Notes: generated by a model not told the origin, from the letters alone. A DNA stretch of 64,000 nt from Bacteroidota bacterium (GCA_018266575.1 JAFEAE010000023.1:62001-126000), one strand, 5' to 3'. Positions 9,399 to 18,674 are shown, counted from the first letter of the stretch. Made by a program: numbers and translations.

Positions 9399-10536
9399 CG
9401 AAGGAACATTCAAACCCAAAAAAAGCGTAGCGCTTTCCGGCGTTGCAGCAGGTAATACGGCATTATGCAGTGTTGGAAAAAGCGGGAATGATCTGCACTA
9501 CAGAGGCTATAATATTCTCGACCTTGCAGAAAAAGCTCAGTTTGAAGAAGTGGCTTATCTGCTCATTTATGGTGAGTTGCCAACAACGCAACAATTGAAC
9601 AGCTACAAAACAAAATTGAAATCACTCAGGGGATTGCCACAACCTGTAAAAAATATTTTACAAAATATTCCGGCAACGGCACATCCTATGGATGTAATGC
9701 GCACTTATGTTTCAGCGTTGGGCACCGTTCAACCTGAAAAAGAAGATCACAATATCGATGGCGCAAGAAATATTGCGGATAAATTAATGGCTTCATTGAG
9801 CTCGGCGTTATTATACTGGTATCATTTCACACATCACGGAAAAGAAATTGAAACCGAAACGGATGATGAAAGTGTTGGCGCTCATTTTCTGCATTTGCTT
9901 CATGGAAAAAAACCGTTGGCTTCCTGGATAAAAGCCATGCAGGTTTCTTTGGTGTTGTATGCAGAGCATGAGTTCAATGCCTCTACATTTACAAGCCGTG
10001 TAATTGCAGGTACGGGTTCTGATATTTACTCGGCTGTTACCGGAGCGATCGGTGCATTGCGTGGCCCGAAACATGGCGGCGCCAATGAAGTGGCGTACGA
10101 TATTCAAAGCCGTTACCATTCTGCTGATGAAGCAGAGGAGGATATCCGCAAAAGATTAGCGAATAAAGAAGTGATCATTGGTTTCGGTCATCCTGTGTAT
10201 ACTATTTCAGATCCAAGAAATGTTGTGATCAAAAAAATAGCAAAAGAACTTTCAGAAGAAACCGGAGATATGTTGCTGTACAATATTGCTGAACGATTGG
10301 AAACAGTGATGTGGAATGAAAAGAAAATGTTCCCGAACCTGGATTGGTTCTCTGCCGTTTCCTATCACCTGATGGGGGTGCCTACATTAATGTTCACACC
10401 GTTGTTTGTTGTTTCAAGAGTTACGGGATGGAGTGCACATATTATCGAACAACGGCAAGATGGAAAAATAATCCGCCCAAGTGCAAATTACGTTGGGCCG
10501 GAGAACCGTGATTTTGTGCCTGTTGAGTTGAGATAA
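9388..10536 (+). CDS. prpC: 2-methylcitrate synthase (citrate synthase family)
   Basis: The 382-residue protein is a short-type citrate synthase. Visible family motifs include the N-terminal LHYRGYNILDLAE, AEHEFNASTFTSRV with the catalytic His, GALRGPKHGGANE and GFGHPVYTISDPR. The position between prpB and prpD identifies it as 2-methylcitrate synthase, condensing propionyl-CoA with oxaloacetate; citrate synthase activity may be a side reaction. ATG 9388 (MSSNEGTF) is favoured over TTG 9373. The start lies inside the last codons of prpB, so the two are one transcript and probably coupled. Confidence 0.92.
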   Translation: MSSNEGTFKPKKSVALSGVAAGNTALCSVGKSGNDLHYRGYNILDLAEKAQFEEVAYLLIYGELPTTQQLNSYKTKLKSLRGLPQPVKNILQNIPATAHPMDVMRTYVSALGTVQPEKEDHNIDGARNIADKLMASLSSALLYWYHFTHHGKEIETETDDESVGAHFLHLLHGKKPLASWIKAMQVSLVLYAEHEFNASTFTSRVIAGTGSDIYSAVTGAIGALRGPKHGGANEVAYDIQSRYHSADEAEEDIRKRLANKEVIIGFGHPVYTISDPRNVVIKKIAKELSEETGDMLLYNIAERLETVMWNEKKMFPNLDWFSAVSYHLMGVPTLMFTPLFVVSRVTGWSAHIIEQRQDGKIIRPSANYVGPENRDFVPVELR

Positions 10537-10540
10537 ATTA

Positions 10541-10569
10541 ACAATGGACAATTGATAATTGACAATGGA
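10541..10569. repeat. Interspersed small repeat, left copy
   Basis: An ACAATGGACAATTGATAATT-type unit follows prpC directly. Its reverse complement (TTGACAATGGAT core plus GATAATTGACAAT) recurs at 10966-10987, so the pair flanks the broken four-helix-bundle gene. A similar GGATAATTGATAATGGATAA string occurs inside the rsmB-like gene at 27365-27384. Confidence 0.75.
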
Positions 10570-10576
10570 TATATCG

Positions 10577-10932
10577 ATGGAGGAGAATGTTATTAAGCAT
10601 AAATCATTTCAGTTTGCACTGCGGGTTGTAAAGCTTGTAAATTATTGATTGATGATAAAAAGGAATTTGTAATAAGTAAACAACTTCTACACTGCAGTAC
10701 CTCCATTGGCGCGTTGATAAGAGAAGCAGAACAGGCGGAAAGTAAAAAAGATTCCATTTATAAACTATCCATCGCGTTAAAAGAAGCTAATGAAACAGAA
10801 TATTGTTTGGAGCTTTTGCATAAATCCGATTATGTTGATGAAAAAGGGTTTAATTCTATATCAACAGATTTGAAACAATTATTAAAATTATTAACTGCAA
10901 TTATCAAAACTTCAAAAAATAAATTATACTAA
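10577..10932 (+). pseudogene. Four-helix-bundle (23S rRNA IVS-type) protein, frameshifted
   Basis: From ATG 10577 the frame reads MEENVIKHKSFQFALRVVKL, the normal start of the four-helix-bundle/23S IVS protein family, then hits TGA at 10646. One base over, the frame continues from about 10645 as IDDKKEFVISKQLL and TSIGALIREAEQAESKKD through to 10932, the rest of the family. A single missing T around 10642-10646 explains the break. Rejoined, it is about 118 residues, the family's usual size. The function of these proteins is unclear (some sit in rRNA intervening sequences; many are stand-alone in Bacteroidota). The gene lies between prpC and prpD, bracketed by inverted small repeats, which suggests it arrived as a cassette. 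A sequencing error could mimic the frameshift. Confidence 0.82.
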
Positions 10933-10965
10933 TGAACAATTTGCAAAGATGATTAGATAGCTAAA

Positions 10966-10987
10966 ATTGTCAATTATCCATTGTCAA
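10966..10987. repeat. Interspersed small repeat, right copy (inverted)
   Basis: The string ATTGTCAATTATCCATTGTC is the inverted partner of the repeat at 10541-10569. It sits just before prpD. Together the two copies bracket the broken four-helix-bundle gene. Confidence 0.75.
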
Positions 10988-11009
10988 CTAAATAAAATTT
11001 TAAATTAAA

Positions 11010-12461
11010 ATGAGTTCTCACATTTCAAATGAAAGGCCGCAACCGGATAAAGTTTTAACAGACATCGTTGACTATGTTTTAAACTATGAAATAAAAAATG
11101 AGCTTGCATGGACAACTGCTCATTACTGTTTACTCGATACTTTAGGTTGCGGATTAGAAGCGCTTACTTATCCTGCCTGTACAAAATTATTAGGGCCAAT
11201 TGTTCATGGAACTGTTGTCCCTAATGGTGCAAAAGTTCCCGGCACACAATTTCAGTTAGATCCTGTGCATGCCGCATTTAACATCGGCGCAATTATCCGT
11301 TGGCTTGATTTTAATGATACATGGCTTGCTGCCGAATGGGGGCATCCTTCAGATAATTTGGGTGGAATACTTGCAACTGCAGATTGGCTTTCACGTACCT
11401 CAGTTGCTTCAGGAAAGCCTTCTTTATTAATGAAAGATGTTTTAGATGCAATGATCCGTGCACATGAAATACAAGGTGTGCTTGCATTAGAAAATTCTTT
11501 TAATAAAGTAGGATTAGACCACGTGCTGCTTGTTAAAGTCGCCTCCACTGCCGTTGTTGGAAAATTGATAGGATTAACACGCGATGAATTGATCAATGCA
11601 GTTTCATTAGCATTTGTAGATGGGCAATCCTTACGAACATACCGGCATGCACCGAACACGGGGAGCAGGAAATCCTGGGCTGCCGGTGATGCTACATCAA
11701 GGGCTGTACGTTTAGCTTTGATTGCTAAAACAGGTGAGATGGGATACCCATCAGTGTTATCTGCAAAGACATGGGGATTTTATGACGTTTCATTCAAAGG
11801 AAATGAATTCAAATTTCAAAGAAGTTATGGTTCTTATGTAATGGAAAATGTATTATTCAAAATTTCATTCCCTGCCGAATTTCATTCGCAAACTGCAGTT
11901 GAAGCTGCTATGGTTTTGCACCATAAACTAAAATCATTGAACAAAACTTCTGATGATATTAAGAAGATCACTATCCGCACACATGAAGCAGCAATCCGCA
12001 TCATCGATAAAAAAGGCCCGTTGAATAATCCTGCAGACCGTGATCACTGCATCCAATACATGGTTGCTGTTCCTTTGATTTATGGACGATTAACCGCTGC
12101 AGATTATGAAGATAATATTGCTAAAGATCCAAGGATTGATTTGTTGCGTGATAAAATAGAATGTGTGGAAGATACCTGGTTCACCAAAGATTATCACGAT
12201 CCGGAAAAACGTTCTATCTCCAATGCATTGACTGTAGAGTTGAGTGATGGAACTGTTTTGGATGAAGTAATAGTTGAATACCCCATAGGCCACAAGCGCA
12301 GAAGAGAAGAAGGCATTCCGGAACTGATAAAAAAATTCAAAATAAACCTTGCACGCAGGTTTGCAGAAAAACAGCAACAAACAATATTGAACAGTGTCCT
12401 CGATTATAAAAAATTAGCAGCTACTCGGGTAAATGAATTTGTTGATTTGTTTGTGGTATAA
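11010..12461 (+). CDS. prpD: 2-methylcitrate dehydratase (MmgE/PrpD family)
   Basis: The 483-residue protein matches the MmgE/PrpD family in length and motifs, with DTLGCGLEAL near the N-terminus, LDFNDTWLAAEWGHPSDNLG, GDATSRAVRLALIAKTGE and SFPAEFHSQTAVEAA. It dehydrates 2-methylcitrate to 2-methyl-cis-aconitate in the cytoplasm without an iron-sulfur cluster. With prpB and prpC it completes the methylcitrate cycle apart from the hydration step, which an aconitase could do. The gap to prpC (about 470 bp) is occupied by the repeat-flanked broken gene. A hairpin terminator follows the stop. Confidence 0.92.
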   Translation: MSSHISNERPQPDKVLTDIVDYVLNYEIKNELAWTTAHYCLLDTLGCGLEALTYPACTKLLGPIVHGTVVPNGAKVPGTQFQLDPVHAAFNIGAIIRWLDFNDTWLAAEWGHPSDNLGGILATADWLSRTSVASGKPSLLMKDVLDAMIRAHEIQGVLALENSFNKVGLDHVLLVKVASTAVVGKLIGLTRDELINAVSLAFVDGQSLRTYRHAPNTGSRKSWAAGDATSRAVRLALIAKTGEMGYPSVLSAKTWGFYDVSFKGNEFKFQRSYGSYVMENVLFKISFPAEFHSQTAVEAAMVLHHKLKSLNKTSDDIKKITIRTHEAAIRIIDKKGPLNNPADRDHCIQYMVAVPLIYGRLTAADYEDNIAKDPRIDLLRDKIECVEDTWFTKDYHDPEKRSISNALTVELSDGTVLDEVIVEYPIGHKRRREEGIPELIKKFKINLARRFAEKQQQTILNSVLDYKKLAATRVNEFVDLFVV

Positions 12462-12487
12462 AAAATCAGGCAATAACTAATCGGTGT

Positions 12488-12526
12488 AATAATAAAGGCC
12501 TCATATTATGTGAGGCCTTTATTATT
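12488..12526. terminator. Bidirectional terminator
   Basis: A perfect inverted repeat (AATAATAAAGGCCTCA, 7-base loop, TGAGGCCTTTATTATT) lies between prpD and the convergent tRNA-Glu gene. It can serve both strands. Confidence 0.88.
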
Positions 12527-12533
12527 ACTTATG

Positions 12534-12605
12534 TACCGCGTAGGGGAATCGAACCCCTCATTCATCCGTGAAAGGGATGCGTCTTAACCGATTGACCAAC
12601 GCGGC
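12534..12605 (-). tRNA. tRNA-Glu (anticodon UUC)
   Basis: The minus strand folds into a 72-nt cloverleaf. The acceptor stem is GCCGCGU/ACGCGGU with discriminator A, the T-arm is GGGGUUCGAUUCCCC, and the anticodon stem CAUCC/GGAUG encloses loop CUUUCAC, giving anticodon UUC. No CCA is encoded. It shares the terminator at 12488-12526 with prpD. Confidence 0.95.
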
Positions 12606-12874
12606 ATTTACCTTTTGCCGTTTTTGTTTTCACGAAAGGAGTGCAAAGATATAGTCACTGTTAAAAACTGCCAAATACTTTTTGATTTTAGTTTGCAGAT
12701 CACTCTCTCAGATAGGCATAACAGTACTTTTTTATATAACCCACTGGTTGCCATAATAAAAATTTACTCCTAAAAGCAGTAGGGAAGAATAATCTAACCA
12801 AAAAATTACATCCAAAAGATGAATCTATATTGTAACTTCGCTGCCTTAATTTAAAAAACCCAAATTGTTAAGCT

Positions 12875-13888
12875 ATGAGCTCAGTAAAAGTTGCAATTAA
12901 TGGTTTTGGCCGTATCGGACGCCTGGTATACCGCCAGATCTATAAAATGGATGGAATAGATGTAGTTGCGATCAACGATTTAACAAGCCCGAAAGTGCTT
13001 GCCCATCTGTTGAAATACGACAGTGCCCAAGGCCGCTTTGATGCAGAAGTGAAATCCACAGAAAACTCAATTTTGGTAAATGGAGATGAAGTCAAAATAT
13101 ATGCACAGAAAAACCCTGCTGAAATTCCATGGAAACAACACGATGTGGATGTGGTTTTGGAATGTACAGGTTTTTTCACCGACAAGGCAAAAGCTGAAGC
13201 TCACTTAACTGCCGGGGCAAAACGCGTAGTTATCTCCGCTCCTGCAACCGGGGAAATGAAAACAATTGTTTTCAATGTAAACCATGATACACTCGACGGA
13301 AGTGAAACAGTGATCAGTTGCGCATCATGTACTACAAACTGCCTTGCACCGATGGCACATACACTCGATAAAGACTTTGGTATAGTAATGGGATTGATGA
13401 CTACCGTGCATGCATATACGAACGACCAGAACACACAGGATGCCCCTCACCCGAAAGGTGATTTAAGAAGGGCACGTGCCGCTGCACAGAACATCGTTCC
13501 AAACAGCACCGGTGCTGCAAAAGCAATCGGGCTTGTACTTCCTTCATTAAAAGGGAAATTGGATGGTACTGCACAACGCGTTCCTACATTAACCGGTTCT
13601 TTAACTGAGCTCACTACTATCTTAAAGAAAAAAGTAACTGTAGAAGAAATTAATGCCGCGATGAAAGCAGCATCTAACGAAAGTTATGGTTACACAGAAG
13701 ATGAAATTGTAAGCAGCGATATCATAGGCATGCATTACGGTTCATTATTCGATGCAACACAAACAAAAGTGTTGACTGTTGGCGACCAGCAATTGGTAAA
13801 AACAGTAAGCTGGTACGATAATGAAATGAGCTACGTTAGCCAGTTGGTGCGCACGGTTCATTATTTTGCAAAACTGATCAGCAAATAA
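12875..13888 (+). CDS. gapA: Glyceraldehyde-3-phosphate dehydrogenase
   Basis: The 337-residue protein has the NAD-binding start INGFGRIGRL, the catalytic motif SCASCTTNCLAP with Cys152, the phosphate-binding TGAAKAIGLV region and SWYDNEMSY near the C-terminus. Length and motifs are standard for the type I enzyme, which makes 1,3-bisphosphoglycerate in glycolysis in the cytoplasm. It is followed by pgk, the next glycolytic enzyme, with a hairpin between them that may reduce read-through. The 269-bp region upstream, after the divergent tRNA-Glu, presumably holds its promoter; TAACTTCG at 12833-12840 is a weak match to the Bacteroidota -7 element. Confidence 0.96.
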   Translation: MSSVKVAINGFGRIGRLVYRQIYKMDGIDVVAINDLTSPKVLAHLLKYDSAQGRFDAEVKSTENSILVNGDEVKIYAQKNPAEIPWKQHDVDVVLECTGFFTDKAKAEAHLTAGAKRVVISAPATGEMKTIVFNVNHDTLDGSETVISCASCTTNCLAPMAHTLDKDFGIVMGLMTTVHAYTNDQNTQDAPHPKGDLRRARAAAQNIVPNSTGAAKAIGLVLPSLKGKLDGTAQRVPTLTGSLTELTTILKKKVTVEEINAAMKAASNESYGYTEDEIVSSDIIGMHYGSLFDATQTKVLTVGDQQLVKTVSWYDNEMSYVSQLVRTVHYFAKLISK

Positions 13889-13909
13889 AATAAATTGAAA
13901 ATAATTTAA

Positions 13910-13935
13910 TGTCCCGTCACAGGCGGGACATTTTT
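13910..13935 (+). terminator. Terminator/attenuator between gapA and pgk
   Basis: TGTCCCG and CGGGACA form a stem around a 7-base loop and are followed by a T-run. It lies 21 bp after gapA and 33 bp before pgk, so gapA may be expressed above pgk if some transcription ends here. Confidence 0.8.
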
Positions 13936-13967
13936 GTTTAATAACTTTAGTTTTTAAAACAACCATT

Positions 13968-15164
13968 ATGGCAGATTTTTCTTCGTATAATTTTAAAGGA
14001 CAAAAAGCATTGATCCGTGTGGATTTTAACGTTCCGCTGAACGACAAGTATGAAATCACAGACGACACCCGTATGCGTGCTACTATTCCTACCATAAAAA
14101 AAATATTGAATGATGGCGGAAGTGTAATACTAATGTCGCATTTGGGAAGGCCAAAAGGCGGTCCGGAAGAAAAATTTTCCCTGAAACATTTGGTAAAACA
14201 TCTTAGTGAATTGCTGGGTGGAACGACTGTTTTATTCGCTAATGATTGTATCGGCGAGCAGGCGTACATGACGGCAAACATGCTTCGTCCGGGTGAAGTG
14301 TTGTTACTGGAAAATCTACGGTTTTATAAAGAAGAAGAAAAAGGCGATGAGGCATTTGCACAAAAATTGGCAAAGCTCGGTGATGTATATGTGAATGACG
14401 CATTCGGTACTGCACACCGTGCACATGCATCCACTGCGGTAATTGCAAAATTTTTCCCGGCAGAAAAAAGGATGTTTGGTTTATTAATGGAAGGCGAAGT
14501 GAAAAGCGCAGAAAAAGTGTTGCACGAATCACAAAAACCTTTTGTGGCAATCATCGGCGGCGCAAAAGTTTCAGATAAAATTTTGATAATAGAAAATTTG
14601 TTGGAGCGTGCAACAGATATTATTATCGGCGGTGGAATGGCATATACATTTATGAAGGCAGAAGGCGGAAAGATCGGCAACTCATTATGCGAAAACGACC
14701 GTGTGCAAACTGCGCTTGAATTACTGGAAAAAGCAAATAAAAAAGGAGTTTGCATTCATCTGCCATCAGATTCAATAATCGCTGATAAATTTGATGCAAA
14801 CGCAAATACATCAACATCACCAAGCAATAATATCCCCGATGGGTGGATGGGGCTTGACATTGGCGAAAATGCCTGCGAACAATTCAGCAACGTTATTAAA
14901 AAATCAAAAACCATTTTGTGGAACGGGCCGATGGGTGTTTTTGAAATGCAGAAATTTCAACACGGCACAAAAGCAATTGCCACTGCTATTGCAGCAGCAA
15001 CGCAAAGCGGCGCATTTTCTTTAGTAGGCGGTGGCGATAGTGTTGCAGCCGTAAACCAATTCGGATTCGCCGACAAAGTAAGCTATGTTTCTACCGGCGG
15101 TGGTGCAATGCTTGAATATTTTGAAGGGAAAGAATTGCCGGGTATTGCTGCAGTGAAAAGTTGA
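13968..15164 (+). CDS. pgk: Phosphoglycerate kinase
   Basis: The 398-residue protein carries the PGK signature KALIRVDFNVPLN, the SHLGRPKG substrate loop, LLLENLRFYKEEEKGD, NDAFGTAHRAHAST, and the C-terminal GGGDSVAAVNQFG and STGGGAMLEYFEGKELPG nucleotide-binding motifs. It converts 1,3-bisphosphoglycerate and ADP to 3-phosphoglycerate and ATP. Two-domain architecture and length are typical. It follows gapA in the common glycolytic arrangement. Confidence 0.97.
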   Translation: MADFSSYNFKGQKALIRVDFNVPLNDKYEITDDTRMRATIPTIKKILNDGGSVILMSHLGRPKGGPEEKFSLKHLVKHLSELLGGTTVLFANDCIGEQAYMTANMLRPGEVLLLENLRFYKEEEKGDEAFAQKLAKLGDVYVNDAFGTAHRAHASTAVIAKFFPAEKRMFGLLMEGEVKSAEKVLHESQKPFVAIIGGAKVSDKILIIENLLERATDIIIGGGMAYTFMKAEGGKIGNSLCENDRVQTALELLEKANKKGVCIHLPSDSIIADKFDANANTSTSPSNNIPDGWMGLDIGENACEQFSNVIKKSKTILWNGPMGVFEMQKFQHGTKAIATAIAAATQSGAFSLVGGGDSVAAVNQFGFADKVSYVSTGGGAMLEYFEGKELPGIAAVKS

Positions 15165-15173
15165 TTTTTTTCT

Positions 15174-15201
15174 CGCAACGGCGCTGCGCCGCAACGTTGC
15201 G
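15174..15201. repeat. GC-rich palindromic repeat
   Basis: Nested palindromes (CGCAACG...CGTTGCG around CGGCG-CTG-CGCCG) lie just after pgk and stand out from the AT-rich surroundings. There is no T-run, so a terminator role is uncertain. It resembles small interspersed intergenic repeats; a related-looking GGCGCAGGGTACGCAGAGG string occurs near 51646. Confidence 0.45.
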
Positions 15202-15237
15202 TCTTCGCGCCTTTGCAAGAAATTTAAAAGCATTTTT

Positions 15238-15903
15238 ATGAAAAACAGAAAATTCTTTTCACCTGGATTAAATTTCTTTGTTTTTCTTTTTTGTTATTCA
15301 GCAAGCGCACAGGTTCCAGTCCGTGATGAGCCGCATCATAAAGTGGTTTTGGAAAATGAGTATGTGCGATTGATCGATGTACACATTCCTGTTCATGATA
15401 CAACGCTGACTCATATCCATGCGGCGCCTTCAGTAATTGTTTTTCTTTCTCAGTCAACAATCGGTACGCAAATCATAGGAACGCAACCAAATATTGCAGA
15501 TGTAAAACCTTCACAAACAAGTTATGCTGCGTATGATGAAAAAGCCATCATACACCGCGTTTGGAATGCAGGCAACACATTGTTTCATGTAATGGATATT
15601 GAATTGGTGAAAAAAGAGCCTGCAGCAGATACCTGTGCAATTCTTGCACAGGATAATGTTCAGTTTCAATGGTCGCAGAAATTAGTACATACTTATAAAA
15701 TTAAAATCGTTCAGGGGAAAGCTGTTGAAATCAAGCCATCCAACTGCGCATATCTTTTAATTGATATTTCAGGAAATACAGAAATTTCTGCCTCAAAAAA
15801 TAAAAAATTAAAAGAAGGTGAATTTAATTTCTTTTCACCGAAAAGCGGATTTAAAATTAAAAGTGATTTACCAGCTACTTGTGTTTTGCTTGAATTAAAG
15901 TAA
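15238..15903 (+). CDS. Secreted cupin-like protein of unknown function
   Basis: The 221-residue product starts with a signal peptide (about 1-24, ending SASAQ). The body resembles a double cupin-like beta-barrel: HHKVVLENEYVRLIDV, then HDTTLTHIHAAPSVIVFLS, where the two His in THIHA could bind metal, followed by IIHRVWNAGNTLFHVMDIEL. No enzymatic assignment is possible. It is predicted periplasmic or secreted. It follows pgk by 73 bp but is functionally unlike it, and faces the aminotransferase gene. Confidence 0.7.
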   Translation: MKNRKFFSPGLNFFVFLFCYSASAQVPVRDEPHHKVVLENEYVRLIDVHIPVHDTTLTHIHAAPSVIVFLSQSTIGTQIIGTQPNIADVKPSQTSYAAYDEKAIIHRVWNAGNTLFHVMDIELVKKEPAADTCAILAQDNVQFQWSQKLVHTYKIKIVQGKAVEIKPSNCAYLLIDISGNTEISASKNKKLKEGEFNFFSPKSGFKIKSDLPATCVLLELK

Positions 15904-15910
15904 GATATTG

Positions 15911-15990
15911 GTAAGTCGTAAGTGGACAGTGATAAGGAAAATGTATGGCACTAAAATCATCGATGACTTACCACTGACGACTTATCACTT
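15911..15990. repeat. Imperfect inverted repeat between convergent genes
   Basis: GTAAGTCGTAAGTGGACAGT and a later GACTTACCACTGACGACTTA are imperfect reverse complements separated by about 25 bp. The hairpin lies between the cupin-like gene and the convergent aminotransferase and may act as a weak two-way terminator or be a small interspersed repeat. Confidence 0.55.
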
Positions 15991-16003
15991 TATATCGTAA
16001 ATA

Positions 16004-17164
16004 CTATAATAATTTTCCCTCGTTCTTAATTTTCAAAACTACATCTTTCAAGCGTTGCAAATCATCCATTGTATTGTACGCCTGGTAAGAAATGCGGAGA
16101 TAGGTATCATTACCGCGTTGCATCACGGGTATTTCAATCTTATAATCTTTGTATAATGTTTCTTTCAATACAAACGGGTCGCCCGGTGTAATTGGGATAC
16201 TACACATCTGTCCTAAAAAATCACCAGACACGGTACACAACGGTTTCGTTCCAAGCAATTCGCAAAATACCGGGTATTGTTGCAGGATAATTCTCCTGCA
16301 TGCCGCCTGGCGATCCTTCATATTATTCTCTTCAAAAAATTTTAGGATAGCCGGCGCCGTTAGATAGGCCGAACAATCACGCGTTCCCTGCAATTCATTT
16401 TCTTCCAGGAATTTTGATTTTGTCGGCTTCACAGCTTCGTAACCCCAGCTGATAATTAACGGCTCAATTATATTTTGAAAATCTTTGTTCACATATAAAA
16501 ATGCGCAACCTTTTGGTGCAAGCAACCATTTGTGTAAAGTGCCTGTATAGAAGTCGGCTTTTATTTCAGTTAAATTCAAGGGCACATGGCCGGGCACATG
16601 GGCGCCATCAACAATTGTGATCAATCCTAATTCTTTTGCACGCTCACAAATTTCTTTTACCGGGAATATCAATGCAGTGGTACTTGTAAAATGACTGAGG
16701 AAAACCGCTTTTGTTTTGTCAGTATACCCCTTCCAGAATTCTTCAATGAATTGTTCTTTCGATAACAACGGCAACGAAATTTTTTGCCTGCGGTTCACAA
16801 ACCCTTTTTTCTTTGCATAGAAATCAAAAGTTTTATCCAATGCGCCATATTCATGATCGGTTGTCAATACTTCGTCTCCGGGTTTTAAATCCAGTCCTTT
16901 CACAACCTGGTTCACTGCAGTCGTTGGATTTTGCAGAAAGAAAAAATCTTCCGGTGCACAACCGACAACTCCTGCAAATAATTTTTTTGAAACACTTAAT
17001 GCATCATAATATCTTTTTGTGATGAATTGTACAGGCTCTTCTTCAAGCGTCCGCTGCCACCGCTGGTAATCTTCCATAATCGGTTTCGGGCATGCGCCAA
17101 ACGAACCGTGATTCAAATACGTGATTTCCTGGCTTAAATAAAACTGATCTCTTATCGAATCCAT
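16004..17164 (-). CDS. Class V aminotransferase (isopenicillin-N-epimerase-like)
   Basis: The 386-residue protein is a fold-type I PLP enzyme of aminotransferase class V. It starts with the ITYLNHGSFGACP motif, and has Asp186 in TIVDGAHVPGH (pyridine-N contact) and Lys212 in GTLHKWLLAPKG (Schiff-base lysine). The family includes isopenicillin N epimerase-like and cysteine desulfurase-like enzymes; with no NifS-type cysteine loop seen, an amino-acid racemase, epimerase or lyase role is more likely than Fe-S assembly, but the substrate is unknown. It follows an APC amino acid permease by 9 bp on the same strand, suggesting the pair imports and processes an amino acid. Confidence 0.85.
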   Translation of the reverse strand: MDSIRDQFYLSQEITYLNHGSFGACPKPIMEDYQRWQRTLEEEPVQFITKRYYDALSVSKKLFAGVVGCAPEDFFFLQNPTTAVNQVVKGLDLKPGDEVLTTDHEYGALDKTFDFYAKKKGFVNRRQKISLPLLSKEQFIEEFWKGYTDKTKAVFLSHFTSTTALIFPVKEICERAKELGLITIVDGAHVPGHVPLNLTEIKADFYTGTLHKWLLAPKGCAFLYVNKDFQNIIEPLIISWGYEAVKPTKSKFLEENELQGTRDCSAYLTAPAILKFFEENNMKDRQAACRRIILQQYPVFCELLGTKPLCTVSGDFLGQMCSIPITPGDPFVLKETLYKDYKIEIPVMQRGNDTYLRISYQAYNTMDDLQRLKDVVLKIKNEGKLL

Positions 17165-17173
17165 ATATTTATT

Positions 17174-18586
17174 TTATGCTGCTAAATTTTCAACAATGTT
17201 TTCCTGTTTTTCCCTGAACCAAAAATACAACGGAACACCGGTAAGCATCAATGCCATTCCTATTGCGGCTTCTCTCGGGCGGGCAATGATCGTATTAATA
17301 AACAATACAGCGCTGAATAAAACAACAATCCCGGGAATAATCGGATAACCCCACACTTTATACGGACGTGGCGCATCGGGCATTTTTTTTCGCAACACAA
17401 AAACACCGAGTGCAGTTGCCCCGTAATAAATGAACACTGCAAAAATGATCATATCCGTCAGCTGATCGAATGTGCCTGAAAGCACCAACACACATGCCCA
17501 TATTCCCTGGTACCACATCGAAACAGCAGGGACATTTTCTTTGTTCAATTTACTCACCGGTGCAAAAAATAATTTTTCTTTTGCCATTGCATAATACATG
17601 CGGCAAGCAGAAAATATTGTTGCATGTGTTGCGCTTAAAGTAGTGATGCAGATCATTACAGAAATAAATACCACACCGCTGCTTCCCCAAAATTGTTTTA
17701 CCGCTTCAACTGCAGCAATGCTGTTCTGCGATTTATAAATTGCTTCCAGTTGCGGAACAGAAAGCAACGACAAGTATGCCGTGTTGATCAATAAATAAAT
17801 AGTGATGATAATAAATACTCCAATGATGATGCCGAGCGGCATATTTCGTTTTGCATTTTTTACTTCACCGCCAATATAGCCAACAGCGGCCCAACCCTGG
17901 TAGGCCCAAAATGCTGCAAGCATCGAAGCAAAAATTGCGCTTAATGTTACCGGTTTTGAATCGGTTGTTTTCATTTCAAAAACATGGCCCACATTTGCAT
18001 GGGTGCTACTCAATCCAAAAATGATGATCATGAAAATCCCGATAAAAACAAGAGCCAATATAAACGTGCTTACACCGGCGCCGGTTTTTACTCCCTTCGT
18101 ATTGATCCATGTAAACACAAGAATAACGACAATAGCTGTGAGCTTGATGTTGAAACCTTCGAACGGATAAAATATACCGGCAATATTGAAATTTTCCATT
18201 GAAGAAAAAACCGGCGGAAGATGAACAATGTTATTCAGTGATTGAGAAAAAATATATGCAAGCGAGGAGATCGCCGCAGTTTCAATAACAGTGAAACATG
18301 ACCAGCCGAAAATGAACGCAAAAAATTTGTTGTAAATCTTTTGATAATAAATGTATTCCCCGCCGGTATCTGCCAAAAGCCCTGCCACTTCTGCATTGCT
18401 GAGTGCGCCGAATAAACTGATGATGCCGCCGAGCACCCAACAAATCAATACCCAACCCGATGAATGCAATTCCGCCGCCATCGGTGCAATTTTTTTATAC
18501 ACACCCGAACCGATAATGTTTGCAACACAAACCACTACCACCATACCGAGTCCAAGCGAACGGTTCAACTGCCTTGATGAATTCAA
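17174..18586 (-). CDS. APC-family amino acid permease
   Basis: The 470-residue protein is a polytopic membrane protein with about 12 hydrophobic segments. The first helix contains the APC-type unwound motif ANIIGSGVYKK, and helix 6-8 segments such as AAFWAYQGWAAVGYIGGEVKN and NMPLGIIIGVF match the LAT/APC group. It probably carries amino acids across the inner membrane by exchange or proton symport. It is the first gene of a two-gene operon with the class V aminotransferase. The start ATG at 18586 gives MNSSRQLNRSLG, a normal cytoplasmic N-terminus. Confidence 0.9.
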   Translation of the reverse strand: MNSSRQLNRSLGLGMVVVVCVANIIGSGVYKKIAPMAAELHSSGWVLICWVLGGIISLFGALSNAEVAGLLADTGGEYIYYQKIYNKFFAFIFGWSCFTVIETAAISSLAYIFSQSLNNIVHLPPVFSSMENFNIAGIFYPFEGFNIKLTAIVVILVFTWINTKGVKTGAGVSTFILALVFIGIFMIIIFGLSSTHANVGHVFEMKTTDSKPVTLSAIFASMLAAFWAYQGWAAVGYIGGEVKNAKRNMPLGIIIGVFIIITIYLLINTAYLSLLSVPQLEAIYKSQNSIAAVEAVKQFWGSSGVVFISVMICITTLSATHATIFSACRMYYAMAKEKLFFAPVSKLNKENVPAVSMWYQGIWACVLVLSGTFDQLTDMIIFAVFIYYGATALGVFVLRKKMPDAPRPYKVWGYPIIPGIVVLFSAVLFINTIIARPREAAIGMALMLTGVPLYFWFREKQENIVENLAA

Positions 18587-18655
18587 ACAATGGAGAGATT
18601 AATGATGAAAAAAGCGTTTGATAAATATAAAGAAAAAGTAAGTATGAAGTATGAG

Positions 18656-18674
18656 CTATGAAGTATGAGTTCTG
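18656..18674. repeat. Outer inverted-repeat arm
   Basis: CTATGAAGTATGAGTTCTG is perfectly repeated in reverse complement at 19252-19270. A second 24-nt arm at 18831-18854 pairs perfectly with 19264-19287. These are the outer arms of a 630-bp gene-free region made largely of nested inverted repeats. Confidence 0.85.
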
